From the NCBI GenBank assembly GCA_030374805.1, contig JARGSG010000059.1, forward strand, positions 1-64,000: 64,000 bases of DNA, read 5' to 3'. Shown piece by piece: positions 11,086 through 22,825 of the stretch (position 1 is the first letter of the stretch; every line of letters starts with the position of its first letter). The translations under genes and the position numbers were made by a program. The stretch comes from Gracilaria gracilis. Lineage: Eukaryota > Rhodophyta > Florideophyceae > Gracilariales > Gracilariaceae. A model generated the notes under the pieces. The model saw nothing but the letters and a program-made list of their open reading frames with translations. It did not search any database and was not told the DNA's origin.

Positions 11086-11901
11086 GACGGCAGCAACGGG
11101 GGAGGAGGAGGCAGAAAGGGCGGTTTTGCAGCCGCGGCCGCCAGGGAGGGCTACGTGCAGCGGCAGTGCATGTTAATAGCAAGAGACGCGGCGGCGTCGA
11201 CACGGAAACCAGCGGAGCGGACGGCGACTCGCAGCGCGCGGACGGCAGCTGAGCTGCGCAACGGGGCCCCGCCTCCCCCGCCGAACCACAACGCCGTTGA
11301 TAACGCCAAAGGATATCCGAGTGAACACGCCAGAGCGAAGAAAAAACGGAACAGGCAGCAAGTGGAGCGGAGACGAGACTCAGTTGGAGAGGGGAGTAGG
11401 TGGTGGCAAGGGGGAAAGTGGGAGAGAGGTAATTGAATGGACAAGATATGGGCGAACAAAGAAAGGCCGTTCGAGACGCTTCACAGAAGATGGTCACAGT
11501 GAGCACTATCACCACTACATACTGTAGGTGGTGATGGGACATCTGATGGCGCAATATGAGTGCCTGCTAGGGGGCAGTCCGCCAAGAAGTGACGAAACGT
11601 GTCCTCATCAGTGAAGCCTTAAAGACATAAAATGCCGTTGGTTGGGGCATTGTGCCTCCGGCAAAACACCCATATGCCGAAAAAAACCTCAACCCGTCGT
11701 TCGCAGCCATATTCCGAGCATAACCTGGCCAGTAATTAAATTGTGACTGAAACTCGCCAACATTTCGTAATAACGTAAATTTTCGGGAAGGTTCTCTATT
11801 TCATAATGGTCACAGCTGGCCCATATTTTGAGGCAAAATAATTTTTTTGGAATTAATTGCGGCATAATCTAAGCCTAATAAAGTACCAAACCGCTGTTCA
11901 C
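11086..11901. other. GC-rich then AT-rich stretch, no gene
   Basis: 11086-11300 is GC-rich upstream sequence of the kinase pseudogene, where long ORFs arise on both strands because stop codons are rare. 11300-11530 is purine-rich. 11600-11890 is AT-rich with no repeat or ORF that I recognise. Confidence 0.4.
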
Positions 11902-12228
11902 AGGGGCTTCGAGATGAAGAAATACACTACACTGGAACCATTTGGGGTGCGAAACGTTGACGTCAACTCGGATGGAGCCCTAAGCAAAAGGTCCCATTTG
12001 CGGATCCACGCTCGGAGGCGATGACCATGCCTGTTTGTTCGTTGATCCCAGTCGTCATGACGGGCATTCCAGTCGCAAGCCAGTAACGTCGGACCATGGA
12101 TCAAAGACTTCAATCGCTCCAGGAATCCCTTTATGTCCTCATCTGAAGCGCTCGGACTAAGATATACTCCTATCACATTGAGACCTGGGCGAACTCTCAG
12201 TGCCAGGATTTGGTAGGCTGCGGTACCG
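11902..12228 (-). mobile_element. LINE fragment: endonuclease domain piece
   Basis: A minus-strand scrap of ORF2 of the LINE family at 41.2-47.6 kb. It covers VIGVYLSPSASDEDIKGFLE through the GPTLLACDWNARHDDWD endonuclease motif (GDWNARHDDW in the intact copy) to the segment around FRTPNGSSVVYFF. It ends abruptly at CGGTACCG (12221-12228), where an LTR fragment begins. The intact copy has CGGCACCG at this point. The same CGGTACCG variant ends the LINE piece at 17.5-19.9 kb, so the two look like halves of one copy. Confidence 0.75.
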
Positions 12229-14685
12229 CGCTAGGGTATTTGTAGGTTCCCATCACTATCGGTTGAGTAAACTCGGGAAAAAGGCGGCTTACCCCTTTCA
12301 TTTGTTCTCCTTCTATTTTTCTTCTCTATTGTCTTTCTTCTTACGTCTCTCTAACCTGAGTTTACATTATCACATCGCAAACAGTTGAAGTGACTACAAG
12401 TGATGAACCGACTTTGACGGAAGCCATGTCGGCGTCCCCATTGGAGAAGAGCTTATGGGAGAGTGCGATCGAAGAAGAACTTGCCTCCCTGGAGAGCAGG
12501 GGTACATGGATACCCGATGATTCTCCTGCATCGCAGCCTCTGCCAACCCATATCGTCTTGAAAGTGAAGCGGAATGCAGATGGGTAGGTTGAGCGCTTCA
12601 AGGATCGTACTGTCGCTGGTGGAAATCACCAGACCTTTGGTCAGGACTTCATGGAGACTTATGCACCAGTTGTGTCTTTCAACCTGGTTCGTATCTTCCT
12701 GTACCTCACTTTCTATGCCTCCAGATGTTTGTTGCTCAAGTGGACGTGAAGACTGCATTCTTGAATGGCGAGCTGAAGGAGGACGTTTGGGTCACATCTC
12801 CACGTGGTGTGCCTTGGCTAAAGCCCTATGTTACAAGTTGGTGAAAGCCATGTACGGACTTAAGCAAGCTCACCTGGCTTGGCATACAAAGTTCAGTCAA
12901 AATCTCAAGGACTTAGGATTTGAAGAACTCCCTAGTGCTCCGTGTGTGTTTAGGCACCGCATTGGACACAACGCGTACGCATACATCCTTGTTTACGTTG
13001 ATTACATCCTGGTTTTCACACCAACTGCTGCGCAACGTTCGTCGCTCTTCGAGGAGCTCAAAGGATTGTATGAACTTCGAGTTCAAGATCGAGCGAGCTT
13101 CTACCTTGGCGTTGAATTGAGTTGGGCAGTAGATTCTGAGGGCCAACTTACGCGCCTCAAGCTTGGACAGCCGCTTTATATCGAGGGAGTGCTACGTTGA
13201 TTCGGACTGCACAACTCCAAGCCAGCTCCTAGTCCAATTGTGGAGCCGTTTTTTTCATCACTAGCCGCGGAGGAGGACAAGACTCCGAGGGACGTACAAC
13301 TATATCAGCAGATGATTGGGTCCTTGCTGTACTTGGCATTGCGCACGCGACTTGATATTCTTGCTGCAGTTCTTATCCTTGCACGATTCCAGAACGCTCC
13401 CACAGCATACTTTCACAGAGCTGCAAAGCGAGTACTACGGTACCTGCGTGGAACGGTTGGCCATGGGTTGCTCTACCGACCTGGATCTCTGGACTCGAAC
13501 GGCTTTGTGGACTCAGACTATGCTGGTGACACTACTGATCGTAAGTCAATGTCCGGATATGTGATCAAACTGGGATCAGCCACTTGCTTCTTCGGTGCGA
13601 GAAAAAAAACATCGATTGCGCTCTCCACTGGAGAAGCGGAGTACTACGCGTTGGCCATGGCTGCTCCAGAGGTTATCTGGATATCGCGAGTGCTTCGGGA
13701 GAGCGGCTTTGATGTGTACGAGAAGGTCCCCATTCGCTCGGACAATCAATGTGCCATAGATTGGGCTGCTGGTGAGCGATGCCCTTCTGGACTTACCAAA
13801 CATATTTACGTGAAGCTTCATTTCATCAGACATATGGTGAAAAACAATGTCATTGCTGTGGACTATGTACCTAGTGAGCTAAACGATGCTGATATCCTAA
13901 CCAAACCGCTGAGCCCTGCAAGAATATTTGCAATTATCAAACGAATTGGACTTGGACAGGGAATCGAGGAGGAGTGTTGACGTTGGGACACGGTCGAGTG
14001 CCTGTCAGTCCTTCAGGTTGGTCTCGGACTACTTGGAAGCAAAGTTGAAGATGACGATGAGCACTTTTGGGCACCCTCTTCGCAAAAACGAATATGCGTC
14101 TCTGCTCAACCCCAACGTGAAACGATAATATGATTGGCTACTGCAAATGCCCTTGTGCAACGTGATGTCTACAAGTGCAATGGATTGTATGGAGAGTTAT
14201 GGTGGTACGGGCCAAGTAGAGTTCTGTGATTGGACGAGGCTTAGAGTAGTAGACTGACTATGCAGATAGCGAGGATGTGCTTTTCTAGGCTGGAATGGGC
14301 GGTTTTGCATGCAATATGCGATTCTGGGCTGCGCAAGGCCGTTGGAGTGCCCACCATGCAAATTGATGAATTTTTAGATCTGGTTCTGAATCAAAGAGCT
14401 GGCAATGGATTTGTAGTGTTGATTGATTTAGGTATTTGAAATTGTTGTACTCTAGTTGGCGCGCGCTTTTCGTGTACAACTGCACACACGTGCAACTTGT
14501 AACGACCGCCGTCGTCGCTTGCTGCGACGACGGGGAAGCGCGCGCTAGGGTATTTGTAGGTTGAGATCGACGACCCTCGAGTAAACGGGTCGACCCAAGG
14601 CCGTCAACCTTCACTTGTTTTACTTTCTCTTTCTTCCATATCCATCTCTACTTCCCTTTCTACCCTACCTTCGTGCGTATCGTTA
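12229..14685 (+). mobile_element. Copia element, family B, 3' half with LTR
   Basis: A fossil copia-type LTR element. A diverged partial LTR end (about 12229-12365) joins directly to the reverse transcriptase part of pol (RT about 12.4-13.2 kb, RNase H about 13.3-13.97 kb, ending in the conserved LGQ..EEEC). The 3' LTR is 13976-14685. Gag, protease and integrase are absent. It is truncated at the 5' side and has a few breaks in what remains. The LTR belongs to the family of the pair at 51113-51826 and 57127-57840. The 3' LTR cuts into the piggyBac gene. Confidence 0.75.
13976..14685 (+). repeat. LTR, copia family B (3' LTR)
   Basis: The LTR starts TGTTGACGTTGGG within the last codons of pol and runs about 710 bases. 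It carries the shared GATTGGCTACTGCAAATG module and the GCGCTAGGGTATTTGTAGG block seen in the other B LTRs. Its end near 14685 is set by alignment by eye with the 57.1-kb copy, so it is uncertain by a few bases. Confidence 0.7.
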
Positions 14686-16703
14686 TAGAGAGTGATTATA
14701 CATCTATTTTGAGCACTACAGTGGAAAACCAACTACCCGTTGATCAAGAGGGTAACTTTGAGAATGTTGGTCAAAACTTTTGGGACAGCTTTGATCCTGA
14801 ACAGTTCTTGGCTACGGCATTGGGAGCTGCTGAGGAACACTAAATATATGAAATCGTCCCGTATTGTGCGTCTTGGCGTAAACGCAGTGGATTACATATG
14901 GCAAAAGAAGCGCTAATTGGAAGATCTTATACCCATGGAAAGGAACTTGGATTGTGTCCGTTGTTTCTGAACAGTTTGTTTCTGAACTGCGTGCGTCTGT
15001 GGACGAGTGCTGAGCTGAAAAGGCGGGGAAAACGAAGCAAGCCACTTAGGATGGACGAACTACTGGCCTACTTGGGTCTAGAACTCGCAACAGCGGTACA
15101 TCGACTGAATCGGCTAAAAGACTACTGGAGTTCTTCCGATCTTCTTGAAATACCGTTTTTCAAGAAAGTCATGGGAAGGGATTTGTTTCTGTCCATTCGA
15201 GCAGCTCTTCGTATGTACCCGTACGAGCACGATATCGCCGCCCCCGACCCACTCTGGCACAGTAGGCAGCTGCTTGAGCACTTTTCCAGAAATTCGGCCT
15301 CCCTGACTGTCCCCGTGGGTGTGAGTACACTGAATGAGAATACCGTGCGATGTAAGGGGCGCACTCGTGCTCGCTCTTATATGAAATCAAAACCGGTAAA
15401 ATTCGGCATTAGGTTCTACGCTGTAGTCGGATGGACTCACGCGTATTTGCAGTCTGCGGGACAATGGCTCTGGAAACAAAACCGGGCAGAGTCCAGCTCA
15501 GCGATATACAACCCTGTTTCGAAATCTCCGTGGAGCTGTCGAGCGCAAAACAGATGGTACCATGGTAGCCAAATCATCGCCTTCTGCATTGTGGTGCACA
15601 CAAATGGCCCACCAAACAATGCTAAATGCCACACCTGGGAACGGAAGGCTGATCGTAATGGACAATTTTTATACGCGCCACACACTGGCACGATAACTGG
15701 AGGTTCTAAGTGACGGTGATTGTAAAGTTCTAGGTACAGTCCGCTTCACGAACATTGATGGGTTGAATCGACCGGCTCTTAAGGAGACCATCACAATCCT
15801 GAAAGGTGCCAATAGGGGAGATTGGCGCCTCGTTCAGGTATTCGAGAAAGACCAAGCAGCAAGCCAGCCTCCAGTCGTGGCGAAAAACGCAGGCTTCATC
15901 GTGTTCAAAGACCGCGCCGTCGTTACCTTCTACACCAACGATTTGTCCGATACACCTTCTCAAAGAATACAGGCGCCTAACGAGCATGCTATTAGATGCG
16001 TTCATGGCCTGGCTCCGTTGCAGAGATAGACAGGGGAAGAGTCAATGAATCGTTCAATATTCCAAGCGCCGGCGGTTATTGTCGCATATAATCTCTTTAT
16101 GAACGGTGTTGACCGTTTTGATCAGCTAAGATCTACTAGTGCCACAATGAGGAAAGAAAAGAGAGTAACAATGAGTCTGTTGACATTCATTCTCGACGCG
16201 AGCATTCTAAATGCGCATGCTGTACTACAAGCGATTCCTACACAAGGCCATAAAATCTTTGATGTGGTCGACATGAAGCACCATACCATTCAGCAGCTCG
16301 TTTTCGAATACGTGGAGAACGTACAGAGGCGTGTTTCCGTCACTACAGTATCTCCTTCGCACCACAATGGACCACGTTCCAACTCAAACAGTACGACAGC
16401 GAATGAAGCTCACATTTTACTTGAAACGGAAGGACGAAAAGTGTCAATTGCCTTCTCTGTACGCTGATGGCAACAGACCAGCGTCGACATTACACGATGT
16501 TTTCCTGCAGTGTGTGTAGAAAAGGGTTTCATGTCAACTGCTTTACATTCTTCCACAACAAGCAAGCGCTGCGCCATACTCGACAGGATGTGTACGATTC
16601 AACTGTGCGCGCCGAACAACGAGTACGCTCCAAGGCCTATCGCCGAAGGACCAATACGGTTACTGCTTCTATGAGCACCGCAACAGTTCCATACATGAAG
16701 TAA
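14686..16703 (+). pseudogene. PiggyBac-type transposase, broken
   Basis: Pieces in order: an acidic N-terminus already open at the LTR edge (VENQLPVDQEGNFENVGQNF), a TAA near 14841, then 14898-15713 with ELLAYLGLELATAVHRL, DYWSSS and KGRTRARSYMKSKPVKFG. In another frame GRLIVMDNFYTRHTLA follows, with a TAA, then VLGTVRFTNIDGLNRP, FKDRAVVTFYTNDL and YNLFMNGVDRFDQLRS (15.64-16.15 kb). The C-terminus has a Cys-rich end (FSCSVCRKGFHVNCF, from 16467). This matches the DDE_Tnp_1_7 fold and layout, which catalyses TTAA-specific cut and paste. The first catalytic Asp, expected in the SIDE-like motif before KGR, appears as Asn (STLNENTV). The other conserved Asp residues are visible. Four or more lesions are present. 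The start codon was removed or separated by the LTR at 13976-14685. I did not find TTAA-flanked terminal repeats with confidence. Confidence 0.75.
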
Positions 16704-16705
16704 AA

Positions 16706-17261
16706 CTATTGTTCCTTGAATCCCATATACGCACCTGTTTCGTCTGGCCATATTGTTCTGATGCTCTCCAGTGCACATTGAGGTAGTTTCACTCTGTTCC
16801 CTGCCCCCCGAAACCCATAGCGCTCATATATGTAGTATATGTAGGCCATTTTACGAGCTTCGTTGTTGCTACTGTTTGGTACACCCATTACCGGATACTC
16901 CGATGCTGTCTTATCTACCACCGTAGCTCCTAGCTGCAACCAGTAGCAAGGCGTGCCACCACATTTGTGGCACGCAACGTCTTCGTTTGCTGTTGTTACA
17001 CTGGGCATAAGTTGCATACTTATGCAGGAAGAAGCAAATGTTAGTTGTCCAGATGGACCCAAGCTCTCCGAAGTAGTTTTTCTTTCACGTATGATTTCAT
17101 TGGGAGCTGGGGATGGCGATGGATTTGATACCAAAAGAGTTGGCGTAGGTATCGATGGCTCATGTTCATGACTCTGTATCGTTCCTGCATTGTTCGTTGT
17201 TTTGCCGCACTCAACTTTGAAAAGTACGTGTCGGGCCTGATTTCCTTCCTTTTTGTTCATA
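16706..17261 (-). CDS. Small Cys-containing protein, P2X7R-C-like end
   Basis: An open frame of 185 codons from the ATG at 17261. It can extend upstream to 17341 only by a non-ATG start. The N-terminal half is low complexity (SIPTPTLLVSNPSPSPAPNE). The C-terminal 90 residues look folded: CHKCGGTPCYWLQLG, then ARKMAYIYYIYERYG and GNRVKLPQCALESIRTIW, ending DETGAYMGFKEQ. The pattern R...Y..... G.GNR..lP.C....IR..(F/W)P...G.Y.GF resembles the C-terminal intracellular zinc-binding domain known from P2X7 receptors and many protist proteins. It lies tail to tail with the piggyBac transposase, three bases apart, which suggests a gene carried by the same transposon. No break is seen in the frame. Function unknown; the domain likeness is by eye. 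Confidence 0.45.
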
Positions 17262-17344
17262 CTGTTGCAACAAAATGTTGAAGTGGGATGTATTGTAGGA
17301 GGGAGGCCAGTGACTGTGGTCACCTCTGCGCAGCGGTGCACTCA

Positions 17345-17505
17345 AAACTTACGTAGATTGCACCTACGTAGTTGATTGACATACACTCCTGAAAAGTGAT
17401 GCTATCTCAACCACATGTGCAGGCCTTTTCTTGCATTCTGATGGGGGAATTCTTAAGTCTATCTCACTAGACTTGAGAATTTCCAGTCCCAAAAGGGTTA
17501 AATTT
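17345..17505. other. Short spacer before LINE insertion
   Basis: About 160 bases between the small Cys-containing gene and the inverted LINE segment. No gene is seen. It holds a near-repeat of CTACGTAG-type words around 17350-17375 that could belong to a transposon end, but I cannot define one. Confidence 0.3.
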
Positions 17506-19921
17506 TGGACGTTTTGCGAAATCGTCGTTTTTGGGGTCGTTTGAGGGGGGTACCCCAGAAGGGTCAAAAATGGCGATTTGTCGATGAGCTCCGGAGGCTT
17601 GTAACTTCTAATCCAGTGACTTTTCGGAAACGATCTGTAGCTCGTTTGAAAGATAAAACGCTTCTCTACAGATTCGAGGCGCTTCCGACAAAAATTTGAC
17701 AAGGTCCACCCGGATCGGCGTTTAAATTTTTCAGATGCAGGAAATGAGGTTTTTTGGAGAGTAGCCCCACAGCAGTCAACTCTGGACCACTGCCTTCGTG
17801 TCTATGGAGCGGGTACTACACCCAGAGTGTTTCAAAAACCTAAGGCTGGGTAATGGCAGCCGGGCCGCCTGTGAAAGTCGTAACACAGCGCTTTGGACGC
17901 TCCGACACAAGTGCTCCCACTTGGCCGTCACTGCGTAGCCAACGCAGCCACTTCGGTGCAGTCTTGAGTGCGTCTGTCGACACACAGGTTTCCGCACCGA
18001 AGCTCTGCTTCGACTTGTACCGCTCTGGTTTCCCCCAAGGGGTGCTGGTGTTCCCCAAGTTTCCCCGAGTATTCCTTCGGCTCTCCGGTTGCAATAACCT
18101 GGAGATTCCTGATTGAACAGGGCCTCAATCCACCGTGCTTTGCAGGAGGGCGCGGCAGGAAACTAGTCTCGTACGAATGCGTCTCTGGACCCGCTTGCAC
18201 CCACGAACTCCCTGAAGAAAAAAGAGATCCCTGAAGCAAGAACTGGAACAAATACTGATATAAAACTTGGGCGCAGATTGCAAGAGAGGGCCAGCCTCGG
18301 TCATTGAACAAGTTACCACCTGAGTTTCTTACTCAAATGGCAAAGATGGCTCAAAACCTCAAGTTTGGAGGATATGCTCCACTGCCGGCATCTCAATCTC
18401 GGCCCCCGAAAATGGAAGCGCAGTACTTCCGTGGCATACCGCGCGGCTCCTACCGCCCTTTCATGAAAAAACCTTCGCAGTGGTCTTCCAAGCCGTTGCG
18501 TCATCGCTTTGTCCTTCATAGGGCGTTCGATATTGGAAATCGTGACTGCGTCTGACGTTGCTCACAAACTGGTTTCAGGAATGCGTGCAGCCGGGTACAC
18601 GCACATGCCTAACTTCGCCGCCACCTCGAATTCCATGTCGTCACGAAAGATGATGAGTAAGGCCGAACGACGACAGAAGAACCTGGAGCAAGCGCTCTAT
18701 CGCCTGCAGACTGCAGCAACTCGCACAACGTCAGCGTGGGCCAAGCATTGGTATACGTCCCAAGTGAAGGTAACCCAGGAGTTGATGCACAATGAGCAGC
18801 CAACTGCACGGAATCAAAAAGTGAACCCGACTGCACAACAAACTGGGAAAGTCGGCCGTGACTCTTCCAATGCAAATGCTATGGTACTTAAGGGGACTCG
18901 TACGAGAGCTGCCCATCCGATCGACCGCCTTGCACCATTGCGTACACATATTAGGTTCGCGGAGGCATCCCAATCAACTGTAGCGGCCATCGATGCCCGT
19001 ACGAAAATGAGAACTCATGTACGTTTCGCCGAAGAGTCAACTGCGTCCATCGTTGAAAGAAGGGTTCCAACGATAGTTCAGCGCACTGATCGGACGATAG
19101 ACGGCAACACTGGGCCTGGGACGAATGTCCACTTTGTACCAGAAGAAGCAGGAGCAACAGAATCTCCACAGCCTATGAGCATTTCAACTGACTCTGAACA
19201 GCCCATTGCAACAGAAGACGAGCCGAACACTCAACAGATATCCCACATCATCGAAAGTGAACAACAATCGCAGTCGTCGGAGTTGTCCACCGACACTCGA
19301 CAAAGTGTCGTTTCGGTGTCTGGGGCAAACAATGATGCTCATAACACGGAAAATAACGTGCCACAACTCCCAGAATTCGCACACCACACCACTGCAATCA
19401 CTGCAAGTACAGGAGCAGTGACCGCCGATCCGAAAGATATCACTATGGAAGCGGCCCAAACGAGCCCATTGGAACCGCTTCAGACTCCAAATGAGAGTCT
19501 GTCATCGGATTGGGACCACGATGGTGCTCCCACTTATGACCACGAAATGCGTCGTCCGAACAGATTGGTACGAAATGTGTTCTCTGTGAGCATTAATGTG
19601 CCGTCGACTACGACGCAAACCGGTCCAATTCCACATAACGGTCACCAGAATGGTGAGGCGTTGTGATCCGGGTTGGAACTTTCAACGTGAGAGGTCTCGC
19701 ACATAGCGAGGCCGAAGTCCACCGTGCATGGAAAGTTTTAGGATTAGACTTTCTGTGCGTTGTGGAACCATGGCAACGTCCCTCCGATGAGCTGTAGTTG
19801 GCATTGCCACATGTGAGTGTGGCGCTGGGAGCGGAGTATAGGAGTCGTGCGCCGAGAGGTGGGATCACGATTTTCCATCATCAACGCTTCTCTACGAAGG
19901 TCGTGGGCAAGTACGGTACCG
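17506..19921 (+). mobile_element. LINE copy with 5' inversion, 3' end lost
   Basis: The plus-strand part from about 18232 carries ORF1 from its middle (the segment matching residue 245 onward of the intact ORF1) to its stop at 19666, with one frameshift in 18509-18555, and then the first 80-odd codons of ORF2 (VGTFNVRGLAHSEAEVHRAW). In front of it, 17506-18230 is the reverse complement of the family's 5' region (about 41250-41971). The extreme 5' end of the element therefore abuts mid-ORF1. This is the layout of a twin-primed LINE insertion. The copy ends at CGGTACCG (19914-19921), where LTR sequence begins. Confidence 0.75.
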
Positions 19922-19923
19922 TG

Positions 19924-20651
19924 TGACGCAACGAACGCAGGTTAGAGAAGGAAAGGGAAAAGTAGTGAAGAAGATGAGTAAGACAAACAAAGGGGGTCGG
20001 CCACCTTCTTCCCGAGTTTAGTGATCGGGCAGCGATCGCAACCTACAAATACTCTAGCGCACGCCGCCGCCGTTGCAGCCAGCGACATAACTGCACACGT
20101 TGTCAAAGTGTACACTTTGACAGCCAAAGCGCGCGCAAAACACAATACGAATTCAAACAACTAAATCAAATCGTGCCAAATCCAATGCCAACTCCATGAT
20201 CCATATCTTGCTCTAAAAAACTGACAATTTCGGTCTGGCACAGCCAACACCCTCGCGCAGCTCAGAATCGCACATTCGCTCCAAAACCCTTCATAGTAGC
20301 CCAGAATCGCATACATTGCACAACCCCTCACAATGGCCTATAATAACAGATACTCCGCTAACGCATAACTGGCCACCACCTATAGGCTGCAGCCAATCAC
20401 AGCGTACCACTTGTTCCATCTGCCCTTCTCGCTCCATACAACACGTTCCACTTGTGCAAACCACGTTGCATGTAGCCATTTGCAGTAGCCAATCATATTG
20501 CAGTATCACGTTCGGTTCGCGGAGACACGCATATGCGCTTTTCTCATGAGGGTGCCCAAAACTGCCCATGCTCCCCTGCAACTTTGTATTCCAAGTACTT
20601 GGAGCACCTTTGAGGGACTGACAGGCACTCGACCACATCCATACATCAACA
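19924..20651 (-). repeat. LTR A (3' LTR of A1)
   Basis: 728-base LTR; on the minus strand it starts TGTTGATGTATGG and ends GCGTTCGTTGCGTCA. It overlaps the final Cys-stop of pol. It carries the GATTGGCTACTGCAAATG module and the GCGATCGC-containing block. Confidence 0.8.
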
Positions 20652-22825
20652 CTCCTCCTCGAGTTCCTGACCAAGTCCAATCCTTTTCATGATGGCCTGA
20701 ATACTCAATGGACCTAAGGGCTTCGTGAGAATGTCCGCATCATTCAACTCAGTTGGAATGTACTTGACATCAATCACAGACTCTTTTACCAGTTCCCGAA
20801 TAAAGTGCAGCTTCACATCGAGGTGCTTGGCGCGACCCGATGGGCATCTTTCTCCTGCACTCCAGTCGATCGCAACCTGGTTGTCCGAGTGTAGAGGAAC
20901 TGCACCATCGACGTTCAAGTCAAGTTCAGATAGTAGACGCTTCATCCACACAACCTCCTGCGCTGCCATGGTAAAAGCGTAGTACTCAGCCTCTGCAGTA
21001 GACAATGCAACTGAAGCTTGTTTCTTTGCACCAAAGAATACCACGGCGGACCCAAACTTGATCATGTATCCCGACATGGACTTCCGATCGGACTTGTCAC
21101 CGGCATAGTCCGAATCGACATACGCTTCCATGTCCAGGGAGCCAGCGTGATAATTCAACCCATGTTTGCAAGTTCCTTGTAAGTAGCGCAGAACCCGTTT
21201 CGCTGCCCTGTGACAGTATGGTGTTGGGTTGCTTTGATAACGTGCAAGAATGAGTACTGGTGCGAGAATGTCCACGCGTGTACGAAGTGCTAAGTACAGC
21301 AGAGACCCGATCATCTGCTGGTATAGCTGCACATCCTGAGGGGATTTGTCTTCCTCCTCCGCAAGTCCTGTGAAGAAAGATTCTACCATAGGGCTGCGAG
21401 CTGGTTTGCTCCTGTCAAGACCAAAGCGTCAAAGCATTCCTTCAATATACAACGGCTGTGCAAGTTGCATCCCAGTTAAACGACCATCGTCGTCTATGCT
21501 CCAAGTGAGTTACACACCCAGGTAGAGAGTTACTTTGTTCTCAACACGGATCTCGTACAGGCTCCGAAGCTCCTCCAAAATCCCAGACCGTTCTTCTGCA
21601 GATGGAGTAAAGATTAGCAGATCGTCCACATACACAAGGATGTACGCGTAGCCTTTGTGTTTACTGGCTCGCCGAAACACACAATGAGCACTCGGCAACT
21701 CTTCAAATGCAATGGCTCGCAGATCGCCCGTCAACTTGGTGTGCCAGGCTAGATGTGCTTGCTTTAGCCCGTACATTGCCTTTTGAAGCTTATAGCATCG
21801 TGAGCCAATTCCAGAAACACCGCGTGGTGACATTACCCAAACATCCTCGTCGAGTTCGCCGTTGAGGAATGCAGTCTTCACATCCACCTGAGCAATATAC
21901 ATCTGCAAGCATAGAGTCAAGTAGAGGAAGAAACATACTATGCCAAACGAAACCACTGGAGCATACGTTTCCATGTAGTTCTCACCAATGGTTTGGTGAA
22001 TACCACCGGCCACGACTCGAGCCTTGAAGCGTTCCACCGAACCATCTGCATTACGCTTGACCTTGAGCACAATGTGCGTGGGCAGTGGTTGTTGCGATGG
22101 AGACTTGTCCCCCTTCCAAGTATTCTTTGACTCAAGTGATGCGAGTTCATCTTCAATGGCTGCTCGCCATAAGCTCTGCTCGATGGGCGTCCCGGACATT
22201 GCTTCCTTCAGCGTAGGTTCATCACTTGTGGTAACCTGAACTGCAGATGTGGTTGCAGACGCCGCCATGTACCACCTCCGGGGTGCACGACGCGTGCGTT
22301 GCGGGTATCGTGGTGGTTCGGTAGAGTCGTCCGTGTCACCAGTGGGCTCGTGCGCTGTGTCGTTCGCAGGGTGGTGGTCACTTTCATCAGCAGAGCCATC
22401 ACCTTCAGCATTGTCCACACCATCATCACTACTGATTGTGTCCACGAGTTGGCAACATGCATCTGGAGGATGCATGTTGCCAACTCGTGGACACAATCAG
22501 TAGCCCCTGGATCACTTCGGTATCAATGCGTCCTGACCGCTATCGCTTCTTCTGGGATTCTAGTCTTGACCAGTTGAGTCGTGTGCGATCTACATATTAC
22601 AAACGGTGGAAACGAAGTAGCAACATTCAAATGTGGAATGTGTACAAGGTTTTTTTTTTTTTTCAATCAATTGCTTTTTATTTATAGTTTTCTTTCAATC
22701 AATTGCTTTTTATTTATAGTGTTCCCAATGTCCCATGAAGAGCAGCAGGGTAACACTGTCAAGGTGTAAACTAACTTGGTCAATTACGAACCAACGCAAT
22801 CATTCTTACTACTTATAGCACAGAT

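Noticed and set aside
10731-11554. Large overlapping ORFs on both strands (121, 228, 247 and 102 codons)
   Set aside because: GC-rich sequence with few stops. The kinase frame on the minus strand explains the coding signal, and the others are shadows.
19919-19923. Target duplication search for copia A1 (19919-19923 versus 34942-34946)
   Set aside because: CCGTG and TTGGG differ. The left flank is LINE and the right flank is LTR B, so the edges do not come from one target site.
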